Assembly (NCBI GenBank): GCA_019636215.1
Contig: JAHBXZ010000011.1
Span: 98,697 to 162,696, forward strand
DNA from: Planctomycetota bacterium
GTDB lineage: Bacteria > Planctomycetota > UBA8742 > UBA2392
DNA length: 64,000 nt
Direction: 5' to 3'
Shown here: piece by piece, positions 52,179 through 60,369 of the stretch
Position numbering within the stretch: position 1 is the stretch's first letter
Layout of the letters: each line of letters opens with the position of its first letter
The notes under the pieces: model-generated
The model's database searches: none
The model's input: the letters and a program-made list of their open reading frames with translations, nothing else
Told to the model about the DNA's origin: nothing
Made by a program: the position numbers and the translations under genes

Positions 52179-52523
52179 ATGTCCACCGCACTTCGCGCAG
52201 AGCTTCGCCGCGTGTTTGATGACTGGAACTCCAGCCACATGACGGCCCAGGCCGTCCAGAACTGGGCGCGCGCCACCAGCACCAAAGGGGCGGATCCTTA
52301 TGCCACGCTGCTGGTGGAACATTTGCGCGGCCTGGGCGAATACCTTATCACCTGCGACGACATTCCCACCTATCTGTCGGGGTTTGACCTGGAGCCCGAA
52401 AAGGCCGTGGCGTGGCTTGGCGGCGTAAGCGCGATTTTCGACGCCAAGCAGCGGGCCACCGACCTGCGTGACGACCCGTTTTATGGCCCACACACCCGCG
52501 CGATTCTGAAAGACATTTCGTAG
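52179..52523 (+). CDS. Hypothetical protein
   Basis: 114 residues, soluble and mostly helical (MSTALRAELRRVFDDWNSSH; TAQAVQNWARATSTKGADPY). No recognised family. TATACT ends seven bases before the ATG and no Shine-Dalgarno is visible, which suggests a leaderless mRNA. It ends exactly where an inverted-repeat element begins, convergent with tilS. Confidence 0.6.
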   Translation: MSTALRAELRRVFDDWNSSHMTAQAVQNWARATSTKGADPYATLLVEHLRGLGEYLITCDDIPTYLSGFDLEPEKAVAWLGGVSAIFDAKQRATDLRDDPFYGPHTRAILKDIS

Positions 52524-52629
52524 GGAGCGCTGGCGTCCCGCCGGCATGTGGCGAGGCCATCCTGGCCGAGTTGCAGTTCCGGTGCGCTGGAAGCGCCCGG
52601 CCGGTGCCGGCCAGAGGCCAGCGCTCCGG
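52524..52629. repeat. REP-like inverted repeat between convergent genes
   Basis: GGAGCGCTGGC (52524-52534) is perfectly complementary to GCCAGCGCTCC (52617-52627). The interior contains GCCGGC and GGCCATCCTGGCC palindromes. It starts at the base after one stop codon and ends next to the tilS stop, so it fills the whole convergent gap. It could be a bidirectional terminator or a dispersed repeat. Confidence 0.6.
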
Positions 52630-54138
52630 TTACCCCGTGACGGGCGGCAAGAACCCGCTGGCTTCACTTGACCCGGTGCGGCTGATCATCGTGATGCAGA
52701 TGACCTGGGTTGTGGTGGGCTGCACGCGAGCCCGGTGCGCGATGGTGTGGCCGCACACGCAGACCACGCCGGTGGCATCGCAGACCAGCGGAATCAGGTC
52801 GCGTTCTTCGCGCGGGACTTTGTTGTCGGTCAGCAGGTCCTGGATCTTCTTCTCGCCTTCCATGCCCAGCGGCTGGATGCGGTCGCCGTCTTTGCGGCCG
52901 CGCGCCAGCAGCGGGAACAGCACTTTTTCGGCGTCCAGGTATTCGACTTCGGGCGGCTTGTCTTCCAGCAGCTGGGCAAGCCCGCCCTCGGGCATGGACA
53001 TCATTTCTGCGGCAATGCGTGCAACGGGGCCGCGATTGATGTCCGCCACCCAGGACCCATCGCGGGTGATCTGGAATTCGGCGGGCACAAGAAACTCCGG
53101 CAGCAGCGTGGTGTGCGTGACGGTGATAACCAGGTGCGTGTCATCCAGCATCACGCCGGCCTTCTCATTCAGTTTGACGACCACGCCGCGGCGCTCGCTG
53201 CCCAGCAGGTCGCGCACGTTCTCGACCCGGCGGTGGGTAACTTCGCGCGCCGGCAGCCCCGCAGAAACCAGCCCTTCGCGCAGGATGTAACGCTGGGCCA
53301 GCGGCCCCTGCGAACGCAGCTTGTGCAGGTCAATGCGCTGGATGGTCTGGCCGCCGCGCTGTTCGGGCTTGTCCAGAAACGCCAGCGACAACGCCTGCAG
53401 TTCGGACTCCAGCTCCTGGGCCTGAAACCCCAGCGCCGCCAGGTGCCGGCGCACACCGGGGTTGAACTCCTTGGCCAGCAGCGGCATCAGCATGTGGCGC
53501 ACTTTGTTGCGGTTGTAGCGCGTGTCGGTGTTGCTGGGGTCGTCAAAGAAGGGCACGTTCTCGCCCTTGACCCATTCCTCGATCTGTTCGCGCCCGGTGC
53601 GCAGCAGCGGCCGCACGACTTCGGTCTTGAGTTCGCGCGAAAGCGGGCGCCGCACCGGGATGCCGGCAATGCCGGTCAGCCAGCTTCCGGCAATGGCGCG
53701 CATCAGCACGGTTTCGCTCTGGTCATCCAGTTGGTGGCCGGTGGCCAGCTTGGTGATGCCTTTCTGCCGGCAGGTATCCATGAACAGCCGATAGCGTTCC
53801 CGGCGGCCCAGTTGTTCGGTGCTCATGCCGCGGTACTTGCCGCTGTCGCGCATCATCGGGATGCTTACGCGCCGCACCACCAGCGGCAGCTTGAAGCGGG
53901 TTTCGGCCATCTGGCGACAGAAGCGTTCGTTGTCGTCGGCCGCTTCGGTGATGCCGTGGTTCAGGTGCGCCAGGGTGATGTTCCAGCCGTACCGATAGGT
54001 GGCGCTGATCTGCTGAAGGCACTCGACCAGGAACATGCTGTCCGGCCCGCCCGAGAAGCCGATCAGCACATGCTCGCCCCTGTCGAACAGGTCATAGGTG
54101 CGGCAGAACGCGTGGACTTCGTCAAAGATTCGGTTCAT
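52630..54138 (-). CDS. tilS: tRNA(Ile)-lysidine synthase
   Basis: 502 residues. ATP-dependent enzyme that converts C34 of tRNA-Ile(CAU) to lysidine. The N-type PP-loop motif SGGPDS lies near residues 29-34 (VLIGFSGGPDSMFL). HLNHGI, TGHQLDDQSETVLMR and DPSNTDTRYNRNKVRH follow, all typical of TilS. The C-terminal part contains the TilS-C fold (RGRKDGDRIQPLGMEGEKKIQDLLTD). Start MNRIFDEVHAFCRT. Length is slightly above the usual. Confidence 0.95.
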   Translation of the reverse strand: MNRIFDEVHAFCRTYDLFDRGEHVLIGFSGGPDSMFLVECLQQISATYRYGWNITLAHLNHGITEAADDNERFCRQMAETRFKLPLVVRRVSIPMMRDSGKYRGMSTEQLGRRERYRLFMDTCRQKGITKLATGHQLDDQSETVLMRAIAGSWLTGIAGIPVRRPLSRELKTEVVRPLLRTGREQIEEWVKGENVPFFDDPSNTDTRYNRNKVRHMLMPLLAKEFNPGVRRHLAALGFQAQELESELQALSLAFLDKPEQRGGQTIQRIDLHKLRSQGPLAQRYILREGLVSAGLPAREVTHRRVENVRDLLGSERRGVVVKLNEKAGVMLDDTHLVITVTHTTLLPEFLVPAEFQITRDGSWVADINRGPVARIAAEMMSMPEGGLAQLLEDKPPEVEYLDAEKVLFPLLARGRKDGDRIQPLGMEGEKKIQDLLTDNKVPREERDLIPLVCDATGVVCVCGHTIAHRARVQPTTTQVICITMISRTGSSEASGFLPPVTG

Positions 54139-54185
54139 GGGAGGGGCCAGAGTATAGAGGCCGAAGCCCAGGGAACAGCGACTGC

Positions 54186-54608
54186 TTACATGTGACTCCG
54201 GCTTCGATTATTGCAGATGCTGTGCACGACCTTGATGCAGCTGTCCAGGAACACCTCAATGCCGGCCTCGCGCAGTTGATCTTCGACCCCATATCCCCCG
54301 GCATTGAGCTGAAACCACACGGCCTTGGGCCTGTGATGCATGGCCAGGATGTCCGCGGCGACTTCGTCTTCGTGCTCGGCGGCGCGAAAGACGTCAACGA
54401 TATCGACGGCACCCGTAATCCGCGCCAATGCCGGAAAACAGGGCAGGCCCAGAATTGCCTCGTGGCCGGGGTTCACAGGCACGATCTCGTAGCCCACACG
54501 CTGAAGGTACAGGGCAATGTCGTGGCTGGTGCGCTGGGGCTTGGGCGACATGCCCAGCACCGCGACGCGGCGCGCGGAGTGAAGAATCTCGCAGGCAAGT
54601 TCGTTCAT
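54186..54608 (-). CDS. CoA-binding domain protein (YccU-like)
   Basis: 140 residues forming a single Rossmann CoA-binding domain. The opening VAVLGMSPKPQRTSHDIALYL and the middle VPVNPGHEAILGLPCFP match the succinyl-CoA-synthetase-like family. The Cys-containing end DSCIKVVHS corresponds to the family DRCxxxEH. Likely a small nucleotide or CoA-binding protein of unknown physiological role. A heptamer element lies just upstream. Confidence 0.88.
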   Translation of the reverse strand: MNELACEILHSARRVAVLGMSPKPQRTSHDIALYLQRVGYEIVPVNPGHEAILGLPCFPALARITGAVDIVDVFRAAEHEDEVAADILAMHHRPKAVWFQLNAGGYGVEDQLREAGIEVFLDSCIKVVHSICNNRSRSHM

Positions 54609-54617
54609 AGGATAGGT

Positions 54618-54722
54618 GTGGCTGGTAGCTGGTAGCTGGTAGCTGGTAGCTGCTGCGGGCCGGGCGAGCCCGGAACCGGCAGACGTTGCCGTTCACTATC
54701 AGCAATCAGCCATCCGCTGGCA
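54618..54722. repeat. Heptamer hairpin element H
   Basis: The left arm has four nearly perfect units of GGTAGCT (54624-54653). The right arm has ATCAGCA/ATCAGCC/ATCCGCT (54698-54720), a loose complement. It fills the gap between the flavin reductase and CoA-binding genes. Confidence 0.65.
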
Positions 54723-54723
54723 G

Positions 54724-55203
54724 TTAGTAATGTTCCCCGCTCTTGCGCACATGCACCCAGGGCTCGCCATCTTTCAGCATGCGGCCGCCGATCACCTCGC
54801 CCACAATCAGGTTGTGTTCGGTGCTTGGCTCCAGCACCCGCAGCACACGCAGCTCAAGAAAGCCCAGGGCGTCAGGCAGGTACGGTGTGCCGTTGTCCGT
54901 GCGCTCGATGCTGCTGCCGACAAACGGATCCTGTCCGATGTCAAACCCGCGGGCAAACCGGCCCATGATCGCCTTGTCGTCCTTGCCAAGGATGTTCACG
55001 GCAAGGTGCGCGCCGCGGCCCATCTGGCGCATGATCGGCCGATCCTGCTTGATCGCCACGCTGACGGCCGGCGGCGAGAACCCCGCTTGGCACACCCAGC
55101 TGGCCAGAAAGCCCGCGCGCTGGCCGTTGTTCTCGGCCGTGATGATGTACAGCCCCGTCGGGATTCGCCCCAGGGCCTGAATGTCTGCGGCTGATTCGGC
55201 CAT
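54724..55203 (-). CDS. Flavin reductase domain protein
   Basis: 159 residues, FMN-binding split-barrel of the flavin reductase type. Family features: GRIPTGLYIITAENNGQRAG, SWVCQAGFSPPAVSVAIKQD and the short conserved HNLIVGEVIGG. It probably binds FMN and reduces flavins or acts as an oxidoreductase component. The ATG at 55201-55203 (MAESAADIQALGR) gives the normal N-terminus. Its start lies 34 bp downstream of the alr stop, in the same direction. Confidence 0.88.
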   Translation of the reverse strand: MAESAADIQALGRIPTGLYIITAENNGQRAGFLASWVCQAGFSPPAVSVAIKQDRPIMRQMGRGAHLAVNILGKDDKAIMGRFARGFDIGQDPFVGSSIERTDNGTPYLPDALGFLELRVLRVLEPSTEHNLIVGEVIGGRMLKDGEPWVHVRKSGEHY

Positions 55204-55237
55204 GTGTGCCTCCGGCTTCAGGTTAGATCGCAACCTT

Positions 55238-56356
55238 TTACTCGTACACCCGCACCACGCGGCGCCCAAGGCCGCACAGGAACTCGTAGGGTATGCAGCC
55301 TGCCCAGCCTGCGGCCTCGGCCAGGGTGATGGCGCCATCGCCCTTGCCGCCCAGCAGGGTGACTTCGTCGCCCACTTTGGCGCCCGGCACGCGGCCGACA
55401 TCCACCGTGGTGTAGTCCATGCTGACGCGCCCCACCACCGGGCAGCGCACACCACGCACCAGCACGTAGGCGCGGTTGCTCATGGCGGTGCGATAGCCGT
55501 CGTCGTAACCAACCGGCAGGGTCGCAATGCGCGTGGGTCCGGTGCTGTACCAGGTGCGGTTGTAGCCGATCGGGGTGCCCTCAGGCACGTCCTTGAGAAA
55601 CAGCACCCGGGTCTTGAGCTGCAGCGCCGGCCGCAGCTGAGCCTCGCTGCCGCCAAGGTCGCCCGGCAGGTGACCCCACAGGGCGATGCCTGTGCGCACC
55701 ATGTTGAACAAGGCGTCCTTGCGGCCGAAAAACGCAAGGCTGGAACTGGCGTGCAGCAGCAGGTCGGCATATCCCAGCCGCCGCGCGACTTCCACGGCCA
55801 GGTTGAAATGCTCCAGCTGCCGGGTGGTGAATGCCGGGTCAGGTTCATTGGGCGTGCTGAAGTGCGTGCACAGACCCACCAGTTCCAGTTGCTTCAGCTT
55901 GCGCAGCGAATGCAGAAACGGCACGGCCTCAAAGGGCTGCATGCCCAGCCGGCCCATGCCGGTGTCAACCTTGAGGTGAACGCGCACACGGCAGCCCTGG
56001 CGCGCGGCCTCGGCGTCCAGTTCGTGGGCCATTTCCACGGTGTGCAGGTTGACCTCGATGTTGCCGGCCACCACACGGGGCATCTCCCCGGGCACCACGC
56101 CGCCGACAATCAGGATCGGCGCCTTGATGCCCGCCTGCCGCAGTTCCAGCGCCTCGCCGGAATCGCCAACGCCGATGCAGTCAATGCCTTCCTTCACCAG
56201 CAGCGCCGCCATCGCGGCCGCGCCGTGGCCATAGGCATTGGCCTTCAGCACAGCCATCACCGGCAGGCCGCGGGCGGCCTTTCGAATGCGGGCAAGGTTA
56301 TGCCGCACCGCGCCGGTGCTGATTTCGGCCCAGACGCGGTGATTGCCGTTGGACAT
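55238..56356 (-). CDS. alr: Alanine racemase
   Basis: 372 residues, PLP enzyme that makes D-alanine for peptidoglycan. The PLP lysine is Lys38 in AVLKANAYGHG. The second catalytic residue is the Tyr in PIGYNRTW, near residue 264. HLKVDTGMGRLGM and GRVSMDYTTVDV are family motifs. Start MSNGNHRVWAEIS. Together with mreBCD it indicates a peptidoglycan-containing envelope. Confidence 0.97.
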   Translation of the reverse strand: MSNGNHRVWAEISTGAVRHNLARIRKAARGLPVMAVLKANAYGHGAAAMAALLVKEGIDCIGVGDSGEALELRQAGIKAPILIVGGVVPGEMPRVVAGNIEVNLHTVEMAHELDAEAARQGCRVRVHLKVDTGMGRLGMQPFEAVPFLHSLRKLKQLELVGLCTHFSTPNEPDPAFTTRQLEHFNLAVEVARRLGYADLLLHASSSLAFFGRKDALFNMVRTGIALWGHLPGDLGGSEAQLRPALQLKTRVLFLKDVPEGTPIGYNRTWYSTGPTRIATLPVGYDDGYRTAMSNRAYVLVRGVRCPVVGRVSMDYTTVDVGRVPGAKVGDEVTLLGGKGDGAITLAEAAGWAGCIPYEFLCGLGRRVVRVYE

Positions 56357-56365
56357 GGCCGATGG

Positions 56366-56473
56366 CTAGCCCTTCTTCTTGGCGAGGGAATCCGAGCGCT
56401 TCTTGGCGCGGGCACGGCGGAGCTTCGAGCGCTTGTTCTTCAGGTGATTCTTCTTGCTGCTGTTGTAACCCAT
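56366..56473 (-). CDS. Very small basic protein (35 residues)
   Basis: The ORF starts at the ATG 56471-56473 with AAGGAAAC eight bases upstream and ends 10 bases before alr. The product begins MGYNSSKKNHLKNKRSK and ends SLAKKKG. About half of its residues are Lys or Arg. The composition is like tiny ribosome-associated or nucleic-acid-binding peptides. I cannot assign a family. Its strong ribosome-binding site and tight position before alr argue that it is real. Confidence 0.55.
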   Translation of the reverse strand: MGYNSSKKNHLKNKRSKLRRARAKKRSDSLAKKKG

Positions 56474-56505
56474 GATTTGCGTTTCCTTGATGACTGCGAT
56501 GACTG

Positions 56506-57135
56506 CTATTCGGCCTTGAGGCTGCGGGCCCATTTAAGAATCGACTGCTGGTGCTGGCTCAGGTTTTCGGTGTCCATGATGACGGCCACCACCACATAGG
56601 TGCCGTGCTTGTTGTTGAGTGCCGCCAGCATGACTTCGCCTCCCTGCAGCGGCGACCAGGCCACGCCTGCGTCGGTCTTGGCCTCTGGCGCGCCGGCTGC
56701 GACCTTGGCCGCGAAATCCGCCACGGCCTTTTCGGGCGCGATGCGGTCCGTGCTTACGCGATACAGGGTGGCACCCGCGGCGTGGCGCGTCCATTCGTCC
56801 CATTCGGCCTGGGGCTCTGTGGGGCCGGGGGCCTTCTTGTGGGTGATGGCCATGACGTAATCAAACTCGGCCGGCAGCTTCTTGATGTGCTTGTCCAGCT
56901 CGGCGCGGCCGTCCTTGCTGAGTGTCACCCAGCCTTCGGGGTTCTGCGAGGCCAGCTTCTTGTACGCATTGGGGTCAGGCGGCGTATCGGGCTTTTCGGG
57001 TGGCTTGTTGTCCGGGGCGGGGGTGTTGACGTTCTTGCCGGTGTTGGCCGGCGGCGGTGCGCCGTTGGAACCGCCCCCGCAAGCGGACAAAAGCAGCACA
57101 ACCAGCAGCATTGCCAGCAGGGCGGGTCTTTGCAT
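56506..57135 (-). CDS. Putative lipoprotein
   Basis: 209 residues. Signal peptide MQRPALLAMLLVVLLLSAC with a good lipobox (LSAC), then a Pro/Asn/Lys-rich linker (APPPANTGKNVNTPAPDNKP). A folded C-terminal part of about 150 residues follows (NPEGWVTLSKDGRAELDKHI; EVMLAALNNKHGTYVVVAVI). No family recognised. The ATG at 57133-57135 is chosen because it starts the signal peptide. It is divergent from the actin-like gene. Confidence 0.7.
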   Translation of the reverse strand: MQRPALLAMLLVVLLLSACGGGSNGAPPPANTGKNVNTPAPDNKPPEKPDTPPDPNAYKKLASQNPEGWVTLSKDGRAELDKHIKKLPAEFDYVMAITHKKAPGPTEPQAEWDEWTRHAAGATLYRVSTDRIAPEKAVADFAAKVAAGAPEAKTDAGVAWSPLQGGEVMLAALNNKHGTYVVVAVIMDTENLSQHQQSILKWARSLKAE

Positions 57136-57208
57136 GGTGGATTCTCCGGGCCGGGGCGGGATGCTAACAAAGACGACTTGCCGCGCCAGCGACGGGTCGG
57201 GGCGCGCC

Positions 57209-57236
57209 TTGCGGAAGCAGGTTGCCCCGATACAAT
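57209..57236 (+). promoter_or_regulatory. Likely promoter of the actin-like/coiled-coil pair
   Basis: TTGCGG at 57209-57214 and TACAAT at 57231-57236 are 16 bp apart, the same architecture as the tRNA-tuf promoter. The predicted start near 57243 argues against a translation start at 57222. Confidence 0.5.
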
Positions 57237-57275
57237 TCCCGTCCCTCATTTCCTGATCCTCATTGGCGGCGCCGC

Positions 57276-59489
57276 TTGTTTCCGAACGAAGACGAACTTG
57301 AGCCGCCCACCGGCGACGAAGTCGTTGAAGAAGAAGACGTCGACCTTGATCTTGGCGACCTTGCCGGGCCGCCCGGCGAAACGTTGCTGGAACGCCTGCA
57401 GCGCGCCAAGGAACGCGGCAGCGTTCGCCAGCGACCGGCGGGCTGGCACGACACGCCAGTCAACGTAACGCCAAGCGGCCGCCACGAGATCGTGGAAGAA
57501 GAGGCTGAGCTGCCCGAAGACCAGCTGGAACTGGGCCAGGCCGCACAGGCCATCACCCGCAGCGGTCGCCACGAGATTGTCGACGACGACGACCTGGATG
57601 ATTCCGCACTGGCCATGGAAGACGTGCCGCAGGTAACCCCCAGCGGCCGCCACGAGATCATAGAGGAAGACCCCGCAGACTCGACACCCGGCGAGTACGG
57701 CCTTGGCGACTCCGCCGACCTGGATGAATCCAGCCTGGTGGACACCGGCGCCACCGAGATGGTTGAGGAATCCGAGTTCCAGCCAGAAGCCGCCGCCGCA
57801 GACAACCTGCAGGGCACGGCCACTGTGGCCGAAACCCGGATGGCGCCGCAAAGCCACTCGCGGGACACCGAACGCGGCATCTTGCGCCATGACCTGGCCA
57901 CGCGGGCGCTGGATGGCCCGGTCGAGGAAGACACCGAAGAAGAACCCGATGACACCGAACTTGGCTCGCACAGTGCCCGAGCACGGCGTTCTGGCGACAC
58001 TGAACGATCCCCGGCCGTGCGCGGAGTTGACGCAAAGCACGCCAAATCTGACACCGCGCAAGAGTCTGCGGGCCAAGGGGTGGGCGTCCAAGGGCTTGCG
58101 CAAATACCATCTGGCGCAAGTGCCGGTGTGCTTGTAGATAATTCGACAACCGTTCGAGAGGAAGCAGTCAACAGCCGTCCTGAAGCCAGCACCGAGGACG
58201 GTGGTGAATTGTCTGCGCCCGAAGCTGTGGAAAACGCCGGGCCTCTTGGCCAGGCCCAAGCCGCGGCGGACGACGCAACGAACGGGCAGGGAACAGAATC
58301 CGCCGATCCGGCTGCATCGGAAGGCGAACATTCCGCGGCACTTGGCGCCGTGGAAAACATAGAGGCAAACGAGAAGAACAAATCTGCGCATGAGCCGGAA
58401 TCCGGGATGGTCCCGAATCACCGGACGCACGCGGAGCCAAGCGAGGTTCATTCTCAACGACCGGAGGGTTTCACCGTGGCTGATGACTCAGGGGCGCCGC
58501 TGGGGCGCGGCTTGGACGTAGGTACCGCGAACCTTGTTGCGGCCCGCATGGATGAAGAAGGCGGCATCGAGTTCTTCCCTGCCCGTAACGCGTTCCTGGA
58601 CGTGCCGGAAGACCCGTACACCCTCAAGATGCTCAAGGGCCAGGGTGTGCCGTACATCAAGCGCGAAAACCGCCTGTACGTGATCGGCGAAGACGCGTTT
58701 GAGCTGGCCAACATTTTCAACCGCGAAATGCGCCGTCCGATGAAGAACGGCCTGATCAGCCCGACCGACGTGGACGCCATGCCCATGGAAGTCGAACTGT
58801 TCAAGAAGATCCTGGGCCCGCCGCGCGCCGAGGGCGAGATGGTGTACTACTCCATCCCGGCCGACCCGGTCGACAGCACCCTGAACATCGTGTACCACAC
58901 CAACATCGCCAACGGCCTGCTTGAGCGCCTTGGCTACCGTGGCACACCGTTCAATGAAGGCCAGGCGATCGTGTTCTCTGAACTCGGCGAAGACGACTTC
59001 ACCGGCATCGGCATCTCCTGCGGTGGCGGCATGGTGAACGTGTGCGTGGCATTCCGCAGCATGAACGTCATCAGCTTCAGCAGCGCCAAGGGTGGCGACT
59101 GGATTGACCAGCAGGCCGCGCAGGTCATGGGTTGCGCAGCTTCCAAGATCACTGCGATCAAGGAACGTGGCGTCGATATCAACGCGCCCAAGACCCCGGA
59201 AGAAGAAGCAATCGTCATCTACTACCGCCACCTCATCAAGTACTCGCTGGAAAACATCGTCAAGAAGTTCGCCATCACCAAGGACATCCCCAACTTCCCC
59301 AAGCCCGTGGCGATCGCCATCTCGGGTGGTACCTCCAAGGTCGGCGGCTTTGTGGACGTGTTCAAGGACGAGTTCAGCAAGATCGCCGGCAAGTTCCCGA
59401 TTAAGATCAGCGATATCCGCAAGGCCGAGGACCAGCTGAATGCCACGGCCAAGGGCTGCTTGCTTGCGGCGCTGAGCCACGAAGACTAG
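57276..59489 (+). CDS. Actin-like ATPase with long acidic disordered N-terminus
   Basis: About 737 residues. Residues 1-400 are acidic and low-complexity, with three copies of SGRHEI followed by acidic residues (VTPSGRHEIVEEE and relatives, about 57466-57670) and no predicted fold. The last 330 residues look like an actin/MreB/ParM-type ATPase: phosphate 1 GRGLDVGTANLVAARM, a phosphate 2-like GIGISCGGGMVNVCVAF and adenosine motif VAIAISGGTSKVGGF. The start is uncertain: the TTG at 57276 lies downstream of the promoter. An internal GTG at 58476 has a strong GGAGGG seven bases upstream and would give a 337-residue actin core alone. It is followed by a coiled-coil gene after 79 bp. Not MreB, which is encoded separately. 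Confidence 0.75.
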   Translation: MFPNEDELEPPTGDEVVEEEDVDLDLGDLAGPPGETLLERLQRAKERGSVRQRPAGWHDTPVNVTPSGRHEIVEEEAELPEDQLELGQAAQAITRSGRHEIVDDDDLDDSALAMEDVPQVTPSGRHEIIEEDPADSTPGEYGLGDSADLDESSLVDTGATEMVEESEFQPEAAAADNLQGTATVAETRMAPQSHSRDTERGILRHDLATRALDGPVEEDTEEEPDDTELGSHSARARRSGDTERSPAVRGVDAKHAKSDTAQESAGQGVGVQGLAQIPSGASAGVLVDNSTTVREEAVNSRPEASTEDGGELSAPEAVENAGPLGQAQAAADDATNGQGTESADPAASEGEHSAALGAVENIEANEKNKSAHEPESGMVPNHRTHAEPSEVHSQRPEGFTVADDSGAPLGRGLDVGTANLVAARMDEEGGIEFFPARNAFLDVPEDPYTLKMLKGQGVPYIKRENRLYVIGEDAFELANIFNREMRRPMKNGLISPTDVDAMPMEVELFKKILGPPRAEGEMVYYSIPADPVDSTLNIVYHTNIANGLLERLGYRGTPFNEGQAIVFSELGEDDFTGIGISCGGGMVNVCVAFRSMNVISFSSAKGGDWIDQQAAQVMGCAASKITAIKERGVDINAPKTPEEEAIVIYYRHLIKYSLENIVKKFAITKDIPNFPKPVAIAISGGTSKVGGFVDVFKDEFSKIAGKFPIKISDIRKAEDQLNATAKGCLLAALSHED

Positions 59490-59568
59490 AATCTTCCCGG
59501 ACTGAAGCCCACCCGACGCGCCCGGTCCATGCCGGGCGCGTTGCATGGTGGGTAAACAAGAGGCAGAC

Positions 59569-60213
59569 ATGGCCGACCTTGCCAAGCTGGCAAATCTTTC
59601 GAAGCGGATGAAGACCACTGAGGCCAAGACGCACGACGAACAGTCGGCGCTGACCAAGCCGCTGGGCAGTGGCGGCGCCGATGACGGCCACGAGGCCTCC
59701 ACCGCCGTCGCCGACGAGCCTGCCTCGGCCCCCGCGCCGCGCCAGGCAAGTGCCCCGGCAACCCCGGCGTTCTCCGGCGGCGCGCCTTCCGGCCCCCTGA
59801 ACGTCCAGGTCAAGGTGGATCTTTCGCCCCTGCAGGACATCATCGGCCGGGTTCGCGACGAAATCCGCAACCTCAAGGACGAACTGGTCAAGACCCGCGA
59901 GAAAGGCATCAAGATTGATTTCGGCGACACCGCGGCCGAGCAGATGGACCAGGCCCTGAAGCACCTGTCGTCGGTCAGCAAGGCCGGGCGTGAACTGGCC
60001 GAAAAACTGGTCACCAGCCTGCCCGAATCGCGCTGGTACGGCGACGTGCTGAACCTGGGGCGCGAAGTCGGCGAATCGCTGGTCGCAGGTGGCGGGGGCG
60101 GTGGCGGCGGCGGCGGTGCCGTCTCCAGCGACCTGACCACAATCAAAGAAGCCCTGGAAATGCAGCAGGCGCAGCTTACCGCCATCGTTTCGATGCTGCA
60201 GCGCCGCGGGTAG
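59569..60213 (+). CDS. Coiled-coil protein paired with the actin-like ATPase
   Basis: 214 residues. Basic N-terminus (MADLAKLANLSKRMKTTEAK), Ala/Pro-rich linker (EPASAPAPRQASAPATP) and a helical heptad segment (VRDEIRNLKDELVKTREKGI; ALKHLSSVSKAGRELAEKL). A run of ten glycines comes near residue 178, followed by a final amphipathic helix (LEMQQAQLTAIVSMLQRRG). AGAGG precedes the ATG at 59569. No family recognised. Its position suggests a partner that bundles, anchors or regulates the actin-like filament. That is inference. Confidence 0.65.
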   Translation: MADLAKLANLSKRMKTTEAKTHDEQSALTKPLGSGGADDGHEASTAVADEPASAPAPRQASAPATPAFSGGAPSGPLNVQVKVDLSPLQDIIGRVRDEIRNLKDELVKTREKGIKIDFGDTAAEQMDQALKHLSSVSKAGRELAEKLVTSLPESRWYGDVLNLGREVGESLVAGGGGGGGGGGAVSSDLTTIKEALEMQQAQLTAIVSMLQRRG

Positions 60214-60369
60214 GCGCACCGTCGCGCGGTACACATGCCATGGCAAATGGCCGCGGGGAAACCCGCGGCTTTGCATTTGCCCCAACCATCCACAAACTCT
60301 GCAATGGCGCGCCGCGCGCCTGATGTTGCTAAGGTGGCGCGCTGCACGCTTTCGTTCCTTGGCCACGCC

